A DNA stretch of 64,000 nt from Christensenellaceae bacterium Phil7 (GCA_001940845.1 MSGV01000029.1:1-64000), one strand, 5' to 3'; shown: positions 8,239 to 18,048, numbered from the stretch's first letter. Notes: a model not told the origin generated them from the letters alone. Translations and numbers: made by a program.

Positions 8239-8267
8239 TTGACTTTGCATTGAAATCGTTGTATGAT
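8239..8267 (+). promoter_or_regulatory. Promoter of the dcw cluster (PmraZ)
   Basis: TTGACT at 8239-8244 and TATGAT at 8262-8267 are 17 bases apart, an excellent sigma-A promoter. Transcription would begin about 60 bases before the mraZ start. Confidence 0.8.
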
Positions 8268-8337
8268 TACTCTTGAGGATAGATATACATTTTTCCCGTC
8301 CGACAAATCCATTTATATTAACTGAAAGGAGCACGGA

Positions 8338-8847
8338 ATGAGCAGTTCTGATTTTTCAAATCCTAACTTCTTTGGTTTCTCAACCAATTCCGTTGACTCC
8401 AAAGGGCGAGTATTCGTTCCAACTAAATGGCGCGGTAAGATCAGTGAGTCGGTTATGCTGCATATCGGACTCGGACGCGAAGGCGAAGGACGTTATCTTG
8501 AGCTTACCAATATTGAAATTTTTCAAAAATTAATTGATCGTGTGACAAAATTATCTGCCACTAACCGCAGATATGAAGCATTAAAGCGAAATCTTTTTGG
8601 TAAGACGGAGGAGATCACACTGGACAAGCAATATCGAATCCTGCTTCCAAAACATTTGATCGAATATGCCGAACTTGATGACGAGATCATTATGATTGGC
8701 TCTGGAGATCATATTCAGCTTTGGAATCCCAATATTTACCGTAATGTTGATGAGAGCTACAGTCACAATGATTTCTGCGATGATCTCCAGAAGCTCGATC
8801 ACGATCTTGATTTAACTTCCGTCGATGGAGGTACTATACATGGTTGA
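8338..8847 (+). CDS. mraZ: Transcriptional regulator MraZ
   Basis: MraZ is a ring-forming AbrB-like DNA-binding protein that represses the dcw operon. Two repeats are visible: VDSKGRVFVPTKWR near residue 20 and LDKQYRILLPKHL near residue 97, each the double-psi-beta core used in DNA binding. The C-terminal tail makes it 169 residues, longer than the usual 140-150. It has a good GAAAGGAG ribosome site and is preceded by a strong promoter and two GTGGG-type repeats that may be its operator. The last 8 bases overlap rsmH. Confidence 0.95.
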   Translation: MSSSDFSNPNFFGFSTNSVDSKGRVFVPTKWRGKISESVMLHIGLGREGEGRYLELTNIEIFQKLIDRVTKLSATNRRYEALKRNLFGKTEEITLDKQYRILLPKHLIEYAELDDEIIMIGSGDHIQLWNPNIYRNVDESYSHNDFCDDLQKLDHDLDLTSVDGGTIHG

Positions 8848-9805
8848 TACATATCACGTTCCGATTATGTTTGATGAAGTGATGCAGCTGCTGCATCCTG
8901 AACGCGGAGGTATCTTTGTCGATGGAACCCTTGGCGGCGGCGGGCATAGCGCAGGCATATTGGAACGTCTTCCGGTTGGATCAAAGCTCTTCGGCATTGA
9001 TCGAGATGACGAAGCACTTGCCTCAGCTGGAGCAAGGCTCTCAGGTTATGAAGGTTTCACCCCCATAAAGGGCAATTTCTTTAATATGAAAACGCTTATG
9101 CGGTCAGCCGGAATTAAGTGTGTCGATGGAATATTGCTGGATCTAGGGGTCAGTTCGCACCAGTTGGACGCCGGAGAGAGGGGATTCTCCTACTCATTTG
9201 ATGCAAAGCTCGACATGAGAATGGATCAGTCCCAGCCATTCAGTGCTTATGATGTGGTCAACGGCTATACCTCAAAGCAGCTATTTGAAACCATACGTAA
9301 TTATGGAGAGGAGCGATTCAGTTCCCGAATAGCGAATGCAATCGTTGCAGCCAGAGAAAAACATCCCATTACTACTACTACAGAATTAGCTGCAATAATC
9401 AAGGCTGCAATACCTGCAGCAGCGAGGCGCGATGGCCCGCATCCTGCTCGAAGAACGTTTCAGGCCATAAGAATAGAGGTAAATTGTGAATTAAATGGAC
9501 TTGAGTCCGCCATCGAGGATGCAGTTGACCTGCTTAGTCCCAATGGAGTGATCGCAATAATATCCTTTCATTCACTTGAAGCCCGTATTGTAAAAACCAC
9601 TTTGCGAAGGCTTGCAAACCCTTGTACATGCCCCAGTAATGCTCCGGTGTGTATCTGTGGGAAAAAGCCTATCGTTAAACTGCTGACTGGTAAACCAATA
9701 ACAGCAAGTAATGCCGAATTGGAAAGCAATCCGCGGGCCCGCAGTGCAGAACTGAGGGCTGCATCAAAACTCATAATCGAAGGAGGACAAACATATAATG
9801 AGTAG
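8840..9805 (+). CDS. rsmH: 16S rRNA m4C1402 methyltransferase RsmH
   Basis: RsmH N4-methylates C1402 of 16S rRNA in the ribosomal P site using S-adenosylmethionine. Motifs seen include HVPIMFDEVMQLL, FVDGTLGGGGHSAGIL (SAM site), DLGVSSHQLD, RGFSYSFDAKLDMRMD and SFHSLEARIVK. The track ORF begins at 8825, but GGAGG at 8827-8831 fits an ATG at 8840, giving 321 residues beginning MVDTYHVP, as in the family. It overlaps mraZ by 8 bases and the next gene by 8 bases, so the first three genes are coupled. Confidence 0.96.
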   Translation: MVDTYHVPIMFDEVMQLLHPERGGIFVDGTLGGGGHSAGILERLPVGSKLFGIDRDDEALASAGARLSGYEGFTPIKGNFFNMKTLMRSAGIKCVDGILLDLGVSSHQLDAGERGFSYSFDAKLDMRMDQSQPFSAYDVVNGYTSKQLFETIRNYGEERFSSRIANAIVAAREKHPITTTTELAAIIKAAIPAAARRDGPHPARRTFQAIRIEVNCELNGLESAIEDAVDLLSPNGVIAIISFHSLEARIVKTTLRRLANPCTCPSNAPVCICGKKPIVKLLTGKPITASNAELESNPRARSAELRAASKLIIEGGQTYNE

Positions 9806-10514
9806 CGAGTATAATTCTGATTACATGGCCAGGCGTGCAAAGCTTGCCTCCAAGTTCGGTGCAGCATCTCCCGGTACTCTAAAGGAAGCTGCAAGTCCTT
9901 CTTTGAACTCGGAAAGAAATCGTCCTTCCGACTCAATAAGGGTACGCTCTTCCTCCGCTTCATACACAAACAGAGTATATTCATCCGAGAGAATTCGTTC
10001 AGGAAGCATCGCTTCCTCTGCTACATCAAAAATGGGAACCTCAAGCGGATATGGTTCCGATGGAAGTTCTTCTACTTCAGGAAGATCGTATTCACGGAAT
10101 TCAGCTTATGATGCGGTACACAGAAATACCAGGTTTGCAACCAGGGATTCAAGCGCTCATAAAATAGAGCAGCTTCCGAATGAGCGCATAGAAGCTCAAG
10201 AAGAGCAAAAACCCGGCATTTCGGAACGAATTGCTGCTTATATTAGAACAACTTATGCAGTGCCGAAAGCCGTAATCGTATGCTTGGTTCTCGTGTTGGC
10301 ACTCTCGTTGTGTATACCACTCATCGGATCGCATAATAAGTCAGTTGCCCAAAACGAATTGAATGGTATTAACCAGCAGATTAAGGATGCGGACCACGAG
10401 ATTGCAGAACTGAACGAAGCATATCTATGCTCGATAGACAGCAACGAAGCATGTGCTGCTGCCTCGGAAGCCGGTATGAAAAGAAATGCGCAATGCATAC
10501 CGATTCATCCATAG
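9798..10514 (+). CDS. FtsL-like cell division protein
   Basis: The position between rsmH and the class B PBP is that of ftsL. The 238-residue protein has a long Ser/Arg/Tyr-rich cytoplasmic region (about 1-145), one membrane helix around PKAVIVCLVLVLALSLCIPLIG, and a heptad-like extracellular segment (NELNGINQQIKDADHEIAELNEAY). It ends GMKRNAQCIPIHP, which resembles the GM-x-x-p-x-x-x-q-x-I-x-I end of FtsL proteins. FtsL joins DivIB/DivIC and stimulates the FtsW-PBP synthase at the septum. The cytoplasmic part is far longer than in model species. Start at 9798 behind GAAGGAGG. The family call is structural, not by strong sequence identity. Confidence 0.75.
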   Translation: MSSEYNSDYMARRAKLASKFGAASPGTLKEAASPSLNSERNRPSDSIRVRSSSASYTNRVYSSERIRSGSIASSATSKMGTSSGYGSDGSSSTSGRSYSRNSAYDAVHRNTRFATRDSSAHKIEQLPNERIEAQEEQKPGISERIAAYIRTTYAVPKAVIVCLVLVLALSLCIPLIGSHNKSVAQNELNGINQQIKDADHEIAELNEAYLCSIDSNEACAAASEAGMKRNAQCIPIHP

Positions 10515-10615
10515 ATCGTCAGCTAGGCTCATTGCGTAATTCCGTAAATGGGCCATAATTCTAAGGAATTGGCGTTCTTATAAGCTTCCGATTCCAAGAT
10601 CGTTGAGGTATTAGA

Positions 10616-12787
10616 ATGAATAAAAGGACAAATGGCAAAATATCCGGAAAATTGAATTTGAAACGCGCTTCAAGCCAATCGAAACGCATAATTGCATTGG
10701 AGCGTGTCCTTATTGGCCTATTTGCTGTCATCATTTGTCACATATTCTATATCTCTGTCATAGTTGGCAAATCACGCGTAGAAACGGCAGTAAAACAATG
10801 GACTCATGAATCAGCACTCGCTGCCAGCCGAGGAGAAATTGTTGATTGCAATGGAAAAGTGATTGCCACCAACGGCACTGTCTATAAGGTTGTACTATGG
10901 CCCAAAAGCGTTGGCAAGGGAGATGCAGATCGAGTCGCAAATGAACTTGCAAGCCTTTTTGATCTCGATTATGATACTATTTACAAGCGTGCAACAGATA
11001 AAACGCGCGGCGAATATACAATCAAGCGACAGGTTGATGCCGCTACAATTGAAAAACTCCGACTTTTAAAACTCAGCGGAGTCGGCATTTTAAATGACAG
11101 TAAGCGGTACTATCCGTATGGTACTCTGCTTTCCCAGGTAATCGGATTCACTACAAGGGATAATGCCGGACAAAGCGGACTGGAGCTTGCGCTGGACAAA
11201 TATCTGACCGGTCAGGATGGTAAGATAATTATAGAAACCGATAGCAGGGGCAATCCCCTTCCCTATACTGGGAGCTATAACGAAGATCCAATCAATGGTT
11301 CAAAGGTCGTTCTGACTATTGATCAAGTCATTCAAAGCTATCTTGAAAATGCACTTGAAGAGGCCTTGCGTGTCAATAACGCTAAGGATGCTCAGGGCAT
11401 TATAATTGATGTCAATAGTGGCGCAATCAAAGCGATGTCCACAAAGCCCGATTATGATCCTAATGATCCGCCAAGAAGTGACTTGGAATTGTTGGCCTCA
11501 TTATCACGCAACCGCATCGTTACGGATGCCTATGAACCCGGTTCAACATTCAAGATCCTGACCCTTGCCTCTGCGCTCGATTCCGGCAATGTGGATTTAA
11601 ATTCCAATTTCTTCTGCAACGGGGGTTACATCGTAAATGGTGAGCGCATAAAATGCTGGAGGCACGCCGGACACGGAAGTCAGAATCTGACCACTGCAAC
11701 CGAAAATTCCTGCAACTGCTGTTTCATGCAGCTTGCGCTCCGCATGGGCAAGGAGGAATTTTACGATTATTTGTACGCATTCGGTTTGGGTCAGAAAACG
11801 GGAGAATTCTTTGATGGAGAATCATCCGGTATCGTGACTCACGAAAAATACATAACCGATAACGACTTGGCCCGCATTGGTTTTGGGCAGAGCATTGCTG
11901 TTACCCCCATCCAGCTTGCCGCCGCAATCTCTGCGGCCGTTAATGGCGGATATCTATACACGCCCTATATCGTGCAGCAAATTGTTGCTGCCGATGGTAC
12001 GGTTATAGATGAAGCTAATCCCTCCCCCGTACGGCAGGTCATCAGCAGCGAGGCATCCCAACTCGTAAGGCAGATTCTCCAAAGCGTTGTTGATAATGGA
12101 ACCGGCCGAAATTGCCAGATCGAGGGCTATTTTGTTGGCGGAAAAACAGGCACAGCGCAAAAATATGATGAGTACGGCCGAGTATCAGCAGGCAGCTACA
12201 TATGTTCATTTGTTGGCTTTGCCCCTGCTGATGATCCCCAATATCTCTGTCTCATTCTCGTCGATGAGCCTAAAGTCGGACAAATTTTCGGCAGCACCGT
12301 TGCCGCTCCGTTTGTCCGCAGAGTACTTTCCGAAATACTGCCGTATTCAGGAATAGAGCCCTCTCATCTTTCGGAAACGGTTGTTATCCCCGATGTTACC
12401 GGTTTAACTGCGAATGAAGCAAACAAGCTGCTTCAGGAATCCGGTCTGGAAGGAATATATGAGTGTGATAATGTTGTAACGCTTCAGATTCCCGCCGCCG
12501 GCCAAAGTGTTGTAAAGGGTTCTACGGTACTTCTTTATACCGGTTATGAAGGTGTAAATGATTTGGATGATAATCCGCAGCCACTTATGGTTAAAGTTCC
12601 TGAGCTATACGGAATGACCGCCGTTGAAGCTTATAATGCTTTAAATGCTGTCGGACTCATTATGGCATCCGATCCCGAAGATCCTTATGGATATGTTCTC
12701 TCTCAAGATATCCCTTACAACCAGGAGGTCGAATACGGCTCTACGATAACGCTCACCTTTGGATATCCCACTGGCAGCGGACAATAA
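10616..12787 (+). CDS. ftsI: Class B penicillin-binding protein with two PASTA domains (PBP2/SpoVD type)
   Basis: This is a peptidoglycan D,D-transpeptidase that crosslinks strands made by FtsW. After a basic N-terminus and one membrane anchor (about 31-50) come the dimerisation-type domain and a transpeptidase with S310-T-F-K313, SCN at 365-367 and KTGT at 510-513. Two C-terminal PASTA domains follow, starting near VVIPDVTGLTANEANKLL and VKVPELYGMTAVEAYNAL. Whether it serves vegetative division (PbpB/FtsI) or the spore cortex (SpoVD) cannot be told from sequence; only one such gene is visible in this cluster. It starts 101 bases after the ftsL-like gene with GAGGTATTAGA upstream. Confidence 0.95.
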   Translation: MNKRTNGKISGKLNLKRASSQSKRIIALERVLIGLFAVIICHIFYISVIVGKSRVETAVKQWTHESALAASRGEIVDCNGKVIATNGTVYKVVLWPKSVGKGDADRVANELASLFDLDYDTIYKRATDKTRGEYTIKRQVDAATIEKLRLLKLSGVGILNDSKRYYPYGTLLSQVIGFTTRDNAGQSGLELALDKYLTGQDGKIIIETDSRGNPLPYTGSYNEDPINGSKVVLTIDQVIQSYLENALEEALRVNNAKDAQGIIIDVNSGAIKAMSTKPDYDPNDPPRSDLELLASLSRNRIVTDAYEPGSTFKILTLASALDSGNVDLNSNFFCNGGYIVNGERIKCWRHAGHGSQNLTTATENSCNCCFMQLALRMGKEEFYDYLYAFGLGQKTGEFFDGESSGIVTHEKYITDNDLARIGFGQSIAVTPIQLAAAISAAVNGGYLYTPYIVQQIVAADGTVIDEANPSPVRQVISSEASQLVRQILQSVVDNGTGRNCQIEGYFVGGKTGTAQKYDEYGRVSAGSYICSFVGFAPADDPQYLCLILVDEPKVGQIFGSTVAAPFVRRVLSEILPYSGIEPSHLSETVVIPDVTGLTANEANKLLQESGLEGIYECDNVVTLQIPAAGQSVVKGSTVLLYTGYEGVNDLDDNPQPLMVKVPELYGMTAVEAYNALNAVGLIMASDPEDPYGYVLSQDIPYNQEVEYGSTITLTFGYPTGSGQ

Positions 12788-12833
12788 ACTCTGTGTTTTA
12801 ATTAGAAAAACTTTTGCAAAGGACAGTGATATT

Positions 12834-14285
12834 ATGTTACTCAGCAGACTTTCAAGAAATATAAATTGCATGATGATTGGAGAAGATCGCGACATCAATC
12901 GCATTGAGTATGATTCTCGCCGTATTGAGCCCGGTAATCTGTTTGTATGCGTAAACGGAACCTATCAGGATGGTCATAAGTATGCGGAGGCAGCGATTAA
13001 AAACGGTGCTGCAGCCTTACTCTGCGAGCATGAAATGCCATATTCCATTCCACAGATCATTGTTCCAAATACTCGAATCGCAATGGCAGAAATGGCCGCC
13101 GAGCTATATAATCAGCCTGCAAAGGGTATCACCATTATAGGTATTACAGGAACCAACGGTAAGACGACGACAACATATATGTTAAAAAGCATATTTGAAC
13201 GCGCCGGACATAGATGCGGTATCATAGGCACGATAAGGAATATGGTCGGCAATGCCGTTATACCCACCTCACATACAACCCCTGAAAGTGTTGAATTGAT
13301 GAGGATATTCCGCATTATGCGTGATGCCGGAGTGGATGTGATCATAATGGAGGTTAGCTCTCAAGCGCTCGATCAGCATCGTGCGCATGGTATTGAATTC
13401 ACCATCGGAGGATTCACCAATCTTACCCAGGACCATCTCGATTATCACAAGACCATCGAAAACTACCTGAACGCGAAGCGGATTATGTTTGAAAACACTA
13501 AGTTCGCCATTGTAAATGCCGATGATCCGCACAGCATGCCTTTGATCGATGGGCTAAGCTTGGGCAGCCTAACATATGGCATTCGAAACGCAAACGCTGA
13601 TATAAAGGCGATCAACATCGATATTCACGCAAAAGGAGTTGAATTTGATCTGATAGCAGATAAGGATAGTATGCACCTGAATGTGAATCTGCCCGGACTG
13701 TTTAACGTTTATAATGCGCTTCTGGCTGCTGCGATTTCGCTTAAGCTCGGAGTGGACCAAAGCAGCATAAGGGATGGTCTTGCAAGCGTGACAGGCGTTT
13801 CCGGAAGAATGGAATCTCTGAATACAGATGGTTTTAATTTCTCCGTTATTCTGGATTTTGCACACACTCCCGATGGACTGATGAACCTGCTTTCCTCCGT
13901 TCATGAATTTGCTAAGGGGCGGATAATTACGGTATTTGGCTGCGGCGGCGATAAGGACAAGACCAAGCGGCCAATCATGGGCGAAATGGCTGGGATGTAT
14001 TCCGATCTATGCGTTGTAACAAGCGATAATCCACGTACGGAAAATCCCATGCAGATCATAGAGATGGTTCTTGACGGCGTGAAGAGAACAAAATGCGAAT
14101 TTATTGTTATTGAGAACCGCCATGACGCTATAAAATATGCTCTTGAAACCGCAAAAACCAATGATGTCATTGTTCTCGCAGGCAAGGGTCATGAGACCTA
14201 TCAAGAGATAAATGGCATAAAGCATCCTTTTGACGAGAAGATCATCGTCGAAGAGCTGCTTAATGAAATGCGCAGAAAGGATTGA
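12834..14285 (+). CDS. murE: UDP-MurNAc-tripeptide synthetase, meso-DAP type
   Basis: MurE adds the third amino acid to UDP-MurNAc-L-Ala-D-Glu in the cytoplasm. The ATP site GITGTNGKTTTTYML, the YDSRRIEPGNLFVC uridine region and FTNLTQDHLDYH are present. The C-terminal DNPRTE motif is the one that recognises meso-diaminopimelate rather than lysine. The ORF track starts at 12759, inside the PBP gene; the ATG at 12834 follows AAAGGA and starts 46 bases after the PBP stop, giving 483 residues. MurF, which normally follows murE, is absent here. Confidence 0.96.
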   Translation: MLLSRLSRNINCMMIGEDRDINRIEYDSRRIEPGNLFVCVNGTYQDGHKYAEAAIKNGAAALLCEHEMPYSIPQIIVPNTRIAMAEMAAELYNQPAKGITIIGITGTNGKTTTTYMLKSIFERAGHRCGIIGTIRNMVGNAVIPTSHTTPESVELMRIFRIMRDAGVDVIIMEVSSQALDQHRAHGIEFTIGGFTNLTQDHLDYHKTIENYLNAKRIMFENTKFAIVNADDPHSMPLIDGLSLGSLTYGIRNANADIKAINIDIHAKGVEFDLIADKDSMHLNVNLPGLFNVYNALLAAAISLKLGVDQSSIRDGLASVTGVSGRMESLNTDGFNFSVILDFAHTPDGLMNLLSSVHEFAKGRIITVFGCGGDKDKTKRPIMGEMAGMYSDLCVVTSDNPRTENPMQIIEMVLDGVKRTKCEFIVIENRHDAIKYALETAKTNDVIVLAGKGHETYQEINGIKHPFDEKIIVEELLNEMRRKD

Positions 14286-15316
14286 TTATTAATATTATGC
14301 AAAGGATGATTTTTGCTTTTGTAGCCGCTGCAGCGATCGTAATGCTGCTTGCGCCTCTATTCATTCCCATGCTCAGGCGCATGAAGTTCGGACAAGTTGA
14401 ACGTGCCGAAGGGCCCCATGCTCATTCAGCGAAGGAGGGAACTCCTACCATGGGAGGAGTTATGTTCGTCATTGCAATCGTCGTTGCAGCGATCATATTC
14501 TCAATATTTGATATCGCAATGCATTTCTCCATACCCGCAATATTGATGATGGTTGCATTTGGGTTGGTCGGATTTCTTGATGATTTCATCAAAGTGAAGC
14601 GCAAGCGCAACCTTGGGCTGCGTGCATACCAGAAAATAATTGCACAGCTTCTGCTTTCCTTTGCGGTTGCTTATTATGCATATAAGAGCGAATTCATAGG
14701 CTCAACCCTCTTCGATCCAATATTTGGAGAGATCGAAATGGGCTGGGGTTATATTCCATTCATAATGTTTGTTGTTATCGCCATTGTCAATAGTGCGAAC
14801 CTAACCGATGGATTGGACGGATTGCTTTCCGGGGTCTCCCTCGTCTACTCTATTGCAATGGGTGTACTCTTTCTGTATTTTGCAGGTGTCTTTAATAGCA
14901 GCTTTGCAAACGGACCACTGTTCGTTGCACGCAGCGATGGCATGATATCCATGGCCGTTTTCGCATTTGCCGTTGCAGGTGGCTGTACCGGTTTTCTAAA
15001 ATCCAACAGCTATCCGGCAAAAGTTTTCATGGGCGATACTGGCTCTATGGCGCTTGGAGGAGCGATGAGCGCAATGGTCATATATTCCCGTTCTCCGTTT
15101 CTATTCCTGCTCATGGGCATATGCATAGTTGCCTCTGCCGTAAGCGATGTTCTTCAGGTGGGCTCCTATAAGCTGCGGCATGGCAAGCGAATTTTTAAAA
15201 TGGCACCCCTGCATCACCATTTTGAATTGCTCGGTTACCCGGAGACCAAGATAGTAACCGGCTATATGATCACAACTGCAATCACATGCATGATTGCACT
15301 CGCACTCTTCCTATAG
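14282..15316 (+). CDS. mraY: Phospho-MurNAc-pentapeptide translocase
   Basis: MraY transfers phospho-MurNAc-pentapeptide to undecaprenyl phosphate, forming lipid I in the membrane. About ten membrane helices alternate with the cytoplasmic motifs GTPTMGGVMF, FLDDFIKVKRKRNLGL, NLTDGLDGL and MAPLHHHFELLG, which hold the catalytic Asp and His residues. The TTG at 14282 overlaps the murE stop; an ATG at 14297 is an alternative, and neither has an ideally spaced ribosome site, so the start is uncertain by five codons. Termination-reinitiation from murE is likely. Confidence 0.96.
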   Translation: MIINIMQRMIFAFVAAAAIVMLLAPLFIPMLRRMKFGQVERAEGPHAHSAKEGTPTMGGVMFVIAIVVAAIIFSIFDIAMHFSIPAILMMVAFGLVGFLDDFIKVKRKRNLGLRAYQKIIAQLLLSFAVAYYAYKSEFIGSTLFDPIFGEIEMGWGYIPFIMFVVIAIVNSANLTDGLDGLLSGVSLVYSIAMGVLFLYFAGVFNSSFANGPLFVARSDGMISMAVFAFAVAGGCTGFLKSNSYPAKVFMGDTGSMALGGAMSAMVIYSRSPFLFLLMGICIVASAVSDVLQVGSYKLRHGKRIFKMAPLHHHFELLGYPETKIVTGYMITTAITCMIALALFL

Positions 15317-15413
15317 TTCAAAAAAGAGGCTAAACTGTTATTAATTGGCTTCTCAGTAAATAAACTGATACAGAGTTTAGATTTCTTGACCCTGAATAAG
15401 GAGCAATATATTC

Positions 15414-16781
15414 ATGAAGAAAAAGACTGCACTCATAGTCGGTATGGCCAAAAGCGGAATTGCATCTGCCATACTACTATATAAAAACGGTTATAATGTA
15501 ATAATAAATGATCAGAAACCCGAAATTGAAGGACTTTCGGATGCCCTCGCCGATATTAAATATGCGGATAAGCTGGGTATTGCCCCCGAAACCCTTCTGA
15601 ACGATATCGATCTTATGGTGCTATCACCGGTCATACCCATATTCAGTTCATTTGTTAAGAATGCAATAGCTATGGGAATTGAAGTCATAGGGGAAATCGA
15701 ACTGGGGTATCGATATAGCAGCAGAGGAGCGAAGTTTGTCTGTATTGGAGGTACCAACGGTAAAACGACAACTACGACTCTTACAGGCGAGATATTTAAA
15801 GCATATCATGAAAAACTCGGTCACGGCCACGCATTCGTTCTCGGCAACATAGGCGTCCCAATTACAGCTCATGCTCTTGAAACAATGCCTGGAGATACTA
15901 TCGTAGCTGAGACCGCCGCACTGCAATTCGAGAGCATTGATACCTTTCGCTGCAATGCGGCAGGGCTTCTAAACATAACAGAGGATCATATAAACAGATT
16001 TGGCAGCATGGAAGCCTATATAGCGGCAAAAATGCGAATGTTTGAAAATCAAACTGAAAATGATTTTGCTGCGCTAAATGCAGATGATCCAATAGTTGCA
16101 TCTGCCAAAACAAAGGCCCGAAAGCTCTTCTTTTCTCGTACTGTCGAAGTTAATGAAGGCGCTTTCGTGCGTGATGGAATGATAATATTCCGTATGAACG
16201 GAAACGAAACGCAGCTCATTCCTTCTGATGAGCTTGGCATCATTGGCGGACATAATCTTGAAAACGCACTTTGTGCTGTATGCCTAAGCATGGCAATGGG
16301 AGTTCCGGCAGATATCATTAGGAATATTATGCGTGCCTTTAAGGGAGTTGAGCATAGAATCGAATACACCCGAACATACCAAGGAGTGGTATTCTATAAT
16401 GATTCAAAGGGAACCAATCCCGAATCAACGATAAAGGCTGTCGAGGCAATGAAACAGCCTACTATTCTCCTGCTTGGTGCAGGCAATTATGATAAGCAGA
16501 GCGACTATCGTCCCGTATTCCGCTGTTTCAATGGTATGGTGAAGGCATGCATAGTAAATGGCTCAAATACAGAAGCAATTTTGAAAGCCGCCCATGACGA
16601 AGGATACGAGAATATCCATGCCTGTATTGGCGGGCTCGATGAAATGATTTATGAAGCCGTTAAAATTGCTACGCCCGGAGATGCTGTACTGCTTTCCCCA
16701 GCTTGCGCAAGCTGGGGCATGTTCAAAGATTATGAAGAGCGCGGAAAGGTATTTAAGGATATCGTTAACGCCCTAAAATAA
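15414..16781 (+). CDS. murD: UDP-MurNAc-L-alanine:D-glutamate ligase
   Basis: MurD adds D-glutamate to UDP-MurNAc-L-alanine. The N-terminal Rossmann-like domain (ALIVGMAKSGIASA) is followed by the ATP loop CIGGTNGKTTTTTLTGE, the ETAALQFE and NITEDHINRF segments, and the C-terminal FYNDSKGTNPESTIKA and LLGAGNYDK motifs that bind nucleotide and substrate. Length 455 is normal. The start follows AAGGAG after a 97-base gap, so a separate start of transcription is possible. Next is ftsW, in the usual murD-ftsW order. Confidence 0.96.
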   Translation: MKKKTALIVGMAKSGIASAILLYKNGYNVIINDQKPEIEGLSDALADIKYADKLGIAPETLLNDIDLMVLSPVIPIFSSFVKNAIAMGIEVIGEIELGYRYSSRGAKFVCIGGTNGKTTTTTLTGEIFKAYHEKLGHGHAFVLGNIGVPITAHALETMPGDTIVAETAALQFESIDTFRCNAAGLLNITEDHINRFGSMEAYIAAKMRMFENQTENDFAALNADDPIVASAKTKARKLFFSRTVEVNEGAFVRDGMIIFRMNGNETQLIPSDELGIIGGHNLENALCAVCLSMAMGVPADIIRNIMRAFKGVEHRIEYTRTYQGVVFYNDSKGTNPESTIKAVEAMKQPTILLLGAGNYDKQSDYRPVFRCFNGMVKACIVNGSNTEAILKAAHDEGYENIHACIGGLDEMIYEAVKIATPGDAVLLSPACASWGMFKDYEERGKVFKDIVNALK

Positions 16782-16822
16782 TAGATGGAATTCGCCTAAT
16801 TAACGGATTGACAGAGGTGTAA

Positions 16823-18037
16823 ATGAAGAACAATATCGTCAGCAATCGAAGATTGAAGATGCAGGGGCTCAAAAAAAGGCTGTCCCTCGGTTCTGCGCAG
16901 AAGATCGAGCTGCCTTCTGTCGCTAAACACGAGCTTGATTACCCTCTGTTGATAGCGATCATATGCATCTGTGCATTTGGAATCGTGATGCTTTTTTCCG
17001 CGAGTTATTATTATGCTGAGCAATACTTGGGTGATGGTTTGCACTATGTGCGCAATCAGCTAGGCTATCTCATTGTTGGTATAGGCATAATGATAGGAAT
17101 TTCTCACATTCCATATACAACTTATTCAAAGCCATTGGTTTACTGGGGATTATACTTCTTTCTTCTCGTAATTCTAGGTGCCGTACTCGTCGTAGGATCA
17201 ACCTTGCAAGGTGCCACGCGCTGGCTTAATCTTGGCTTCATATCAATACAGCCATCAGAGTTCGCTAAATTCATTCTTGCGATTCTACTGGCGGCTTTGA
17301 TGACGAAATATAAGCAAAAAGTCAAAACCTTTGGAGGATTGATTCTCCTTGGCTTGCTGATAGCAGTGCCGGCAGTATTGATTTATTTCCAACCAAATCT
17401 TTCAATGCTGATAATTGTTCTCTTCAACTTTATTATCCTTGCACTTGTTGGAGGCTGTGATTGGAAACAGGTTCTAGGCTGCTGCATCGTAGGCGGAGCA
17501 GCGATGATTATCTACTTAAAGACGGGTGATAACTATCAATCCCAGCGCTTCGCTTTGATGAACATGAGTTGGGAAGAGCTTCAAAAACTATCAGGCGATG
17601 AAGCCTTTCAGATCGTCCAGTCATTATACGCTTTCGCAAATGGCGGCCCCTTTGGGCAGGGCTTTGATGCCAGCCGACAAAAACTCCTATTCCTCCCCTA
17701 CCGCGAAAGCGACTATATTCTTCCAATAATTGCCGAAGAATTGGGCTTCGTTGGCGTTCTTTTATTGATGCTCGCGTATTTATACATAATTCATAGAGGA
17801 TTGAAAATAGCAAGGAACTGTCCCGAACGTTTCGGCTCACTTCTTGCTGTTGGAATGACCATTGCGCTTGCAGTGCAGGTGCTCATCAACGCTGCTGTGG
17901 TTTCAAACTTTTTTCCGGCAACCGGGCAGACACTGCCATTCATAAGTTCAGGCGGTACTTCGCTTCTTGCTTTTATGATGGCTATGGGTGTGCTGCTCAA
18001 TATTTCCAGATACACAGAAAAGAACAAGGTTAAATAG
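16823..18037 (+). CDS. ftsW: SEDS peptidoglycan polymerase FtsW
   Basis: FtsW polymerises lipid II into glycan strands at the septum with its partner class B PBP. After a 45-residue basic cytoplasmic N-terminus, about ten membrane helices follow. The family segments include GATRWLNLGFISIQPSEF, the large extracellular loop with QSLYAFANGGPFGQGF and the ESDYILPIIAEELGF region, and the C-terminal ATGQTLPFISSGGTS motif. The length of 404 residues is as expected. It lies between murD and divIB; murG, often next, is absent. Confidence 0.95.
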   Translation: MKNNIVSNRRLKMQGLKKRLSLGSAQKIELPSVAKHELDYPLLIAIICICAFGIVMLFSASYYYAEQYLGDGLHYVRNQLGYLIVGIGIMIGISHIPYTTYSKPLVYWGLYFFLLVILGAVLVVGSTLQGATRWLNLGFISIQPSEFAKFILAILLAALMTKYKQKVKTFGGLILLGLLIAVPAVLIYFQPNLSMLIIVLFNFIILALVGGCDWKQVLGCCIVGGAAMIIYLKTGDNYQSQRFALMNMSWEELQKLSGDEAFQIVQSLYAFANGGPFGQGFDASRQKLLFLPYRESDYILPIIAEELGFVGVLLLMLAYLYIIHRGLKIARNCPERFGSLLAVGMTIALAVQVLINAAVVSNFFPATGQTLPFISSGGTSLLAFMMAMGVLLNISRYTEKNKVK

Positions 18038-18048
18038 GATTATTCGCT

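Noticed and set aside
10539-10570. AATTCC/GGAATT inverted repeat between the ftsL-like gene and the PBP gene as a terminator
   Set aside because: Six-base arms, no T tract, and position inside the dcw operon.
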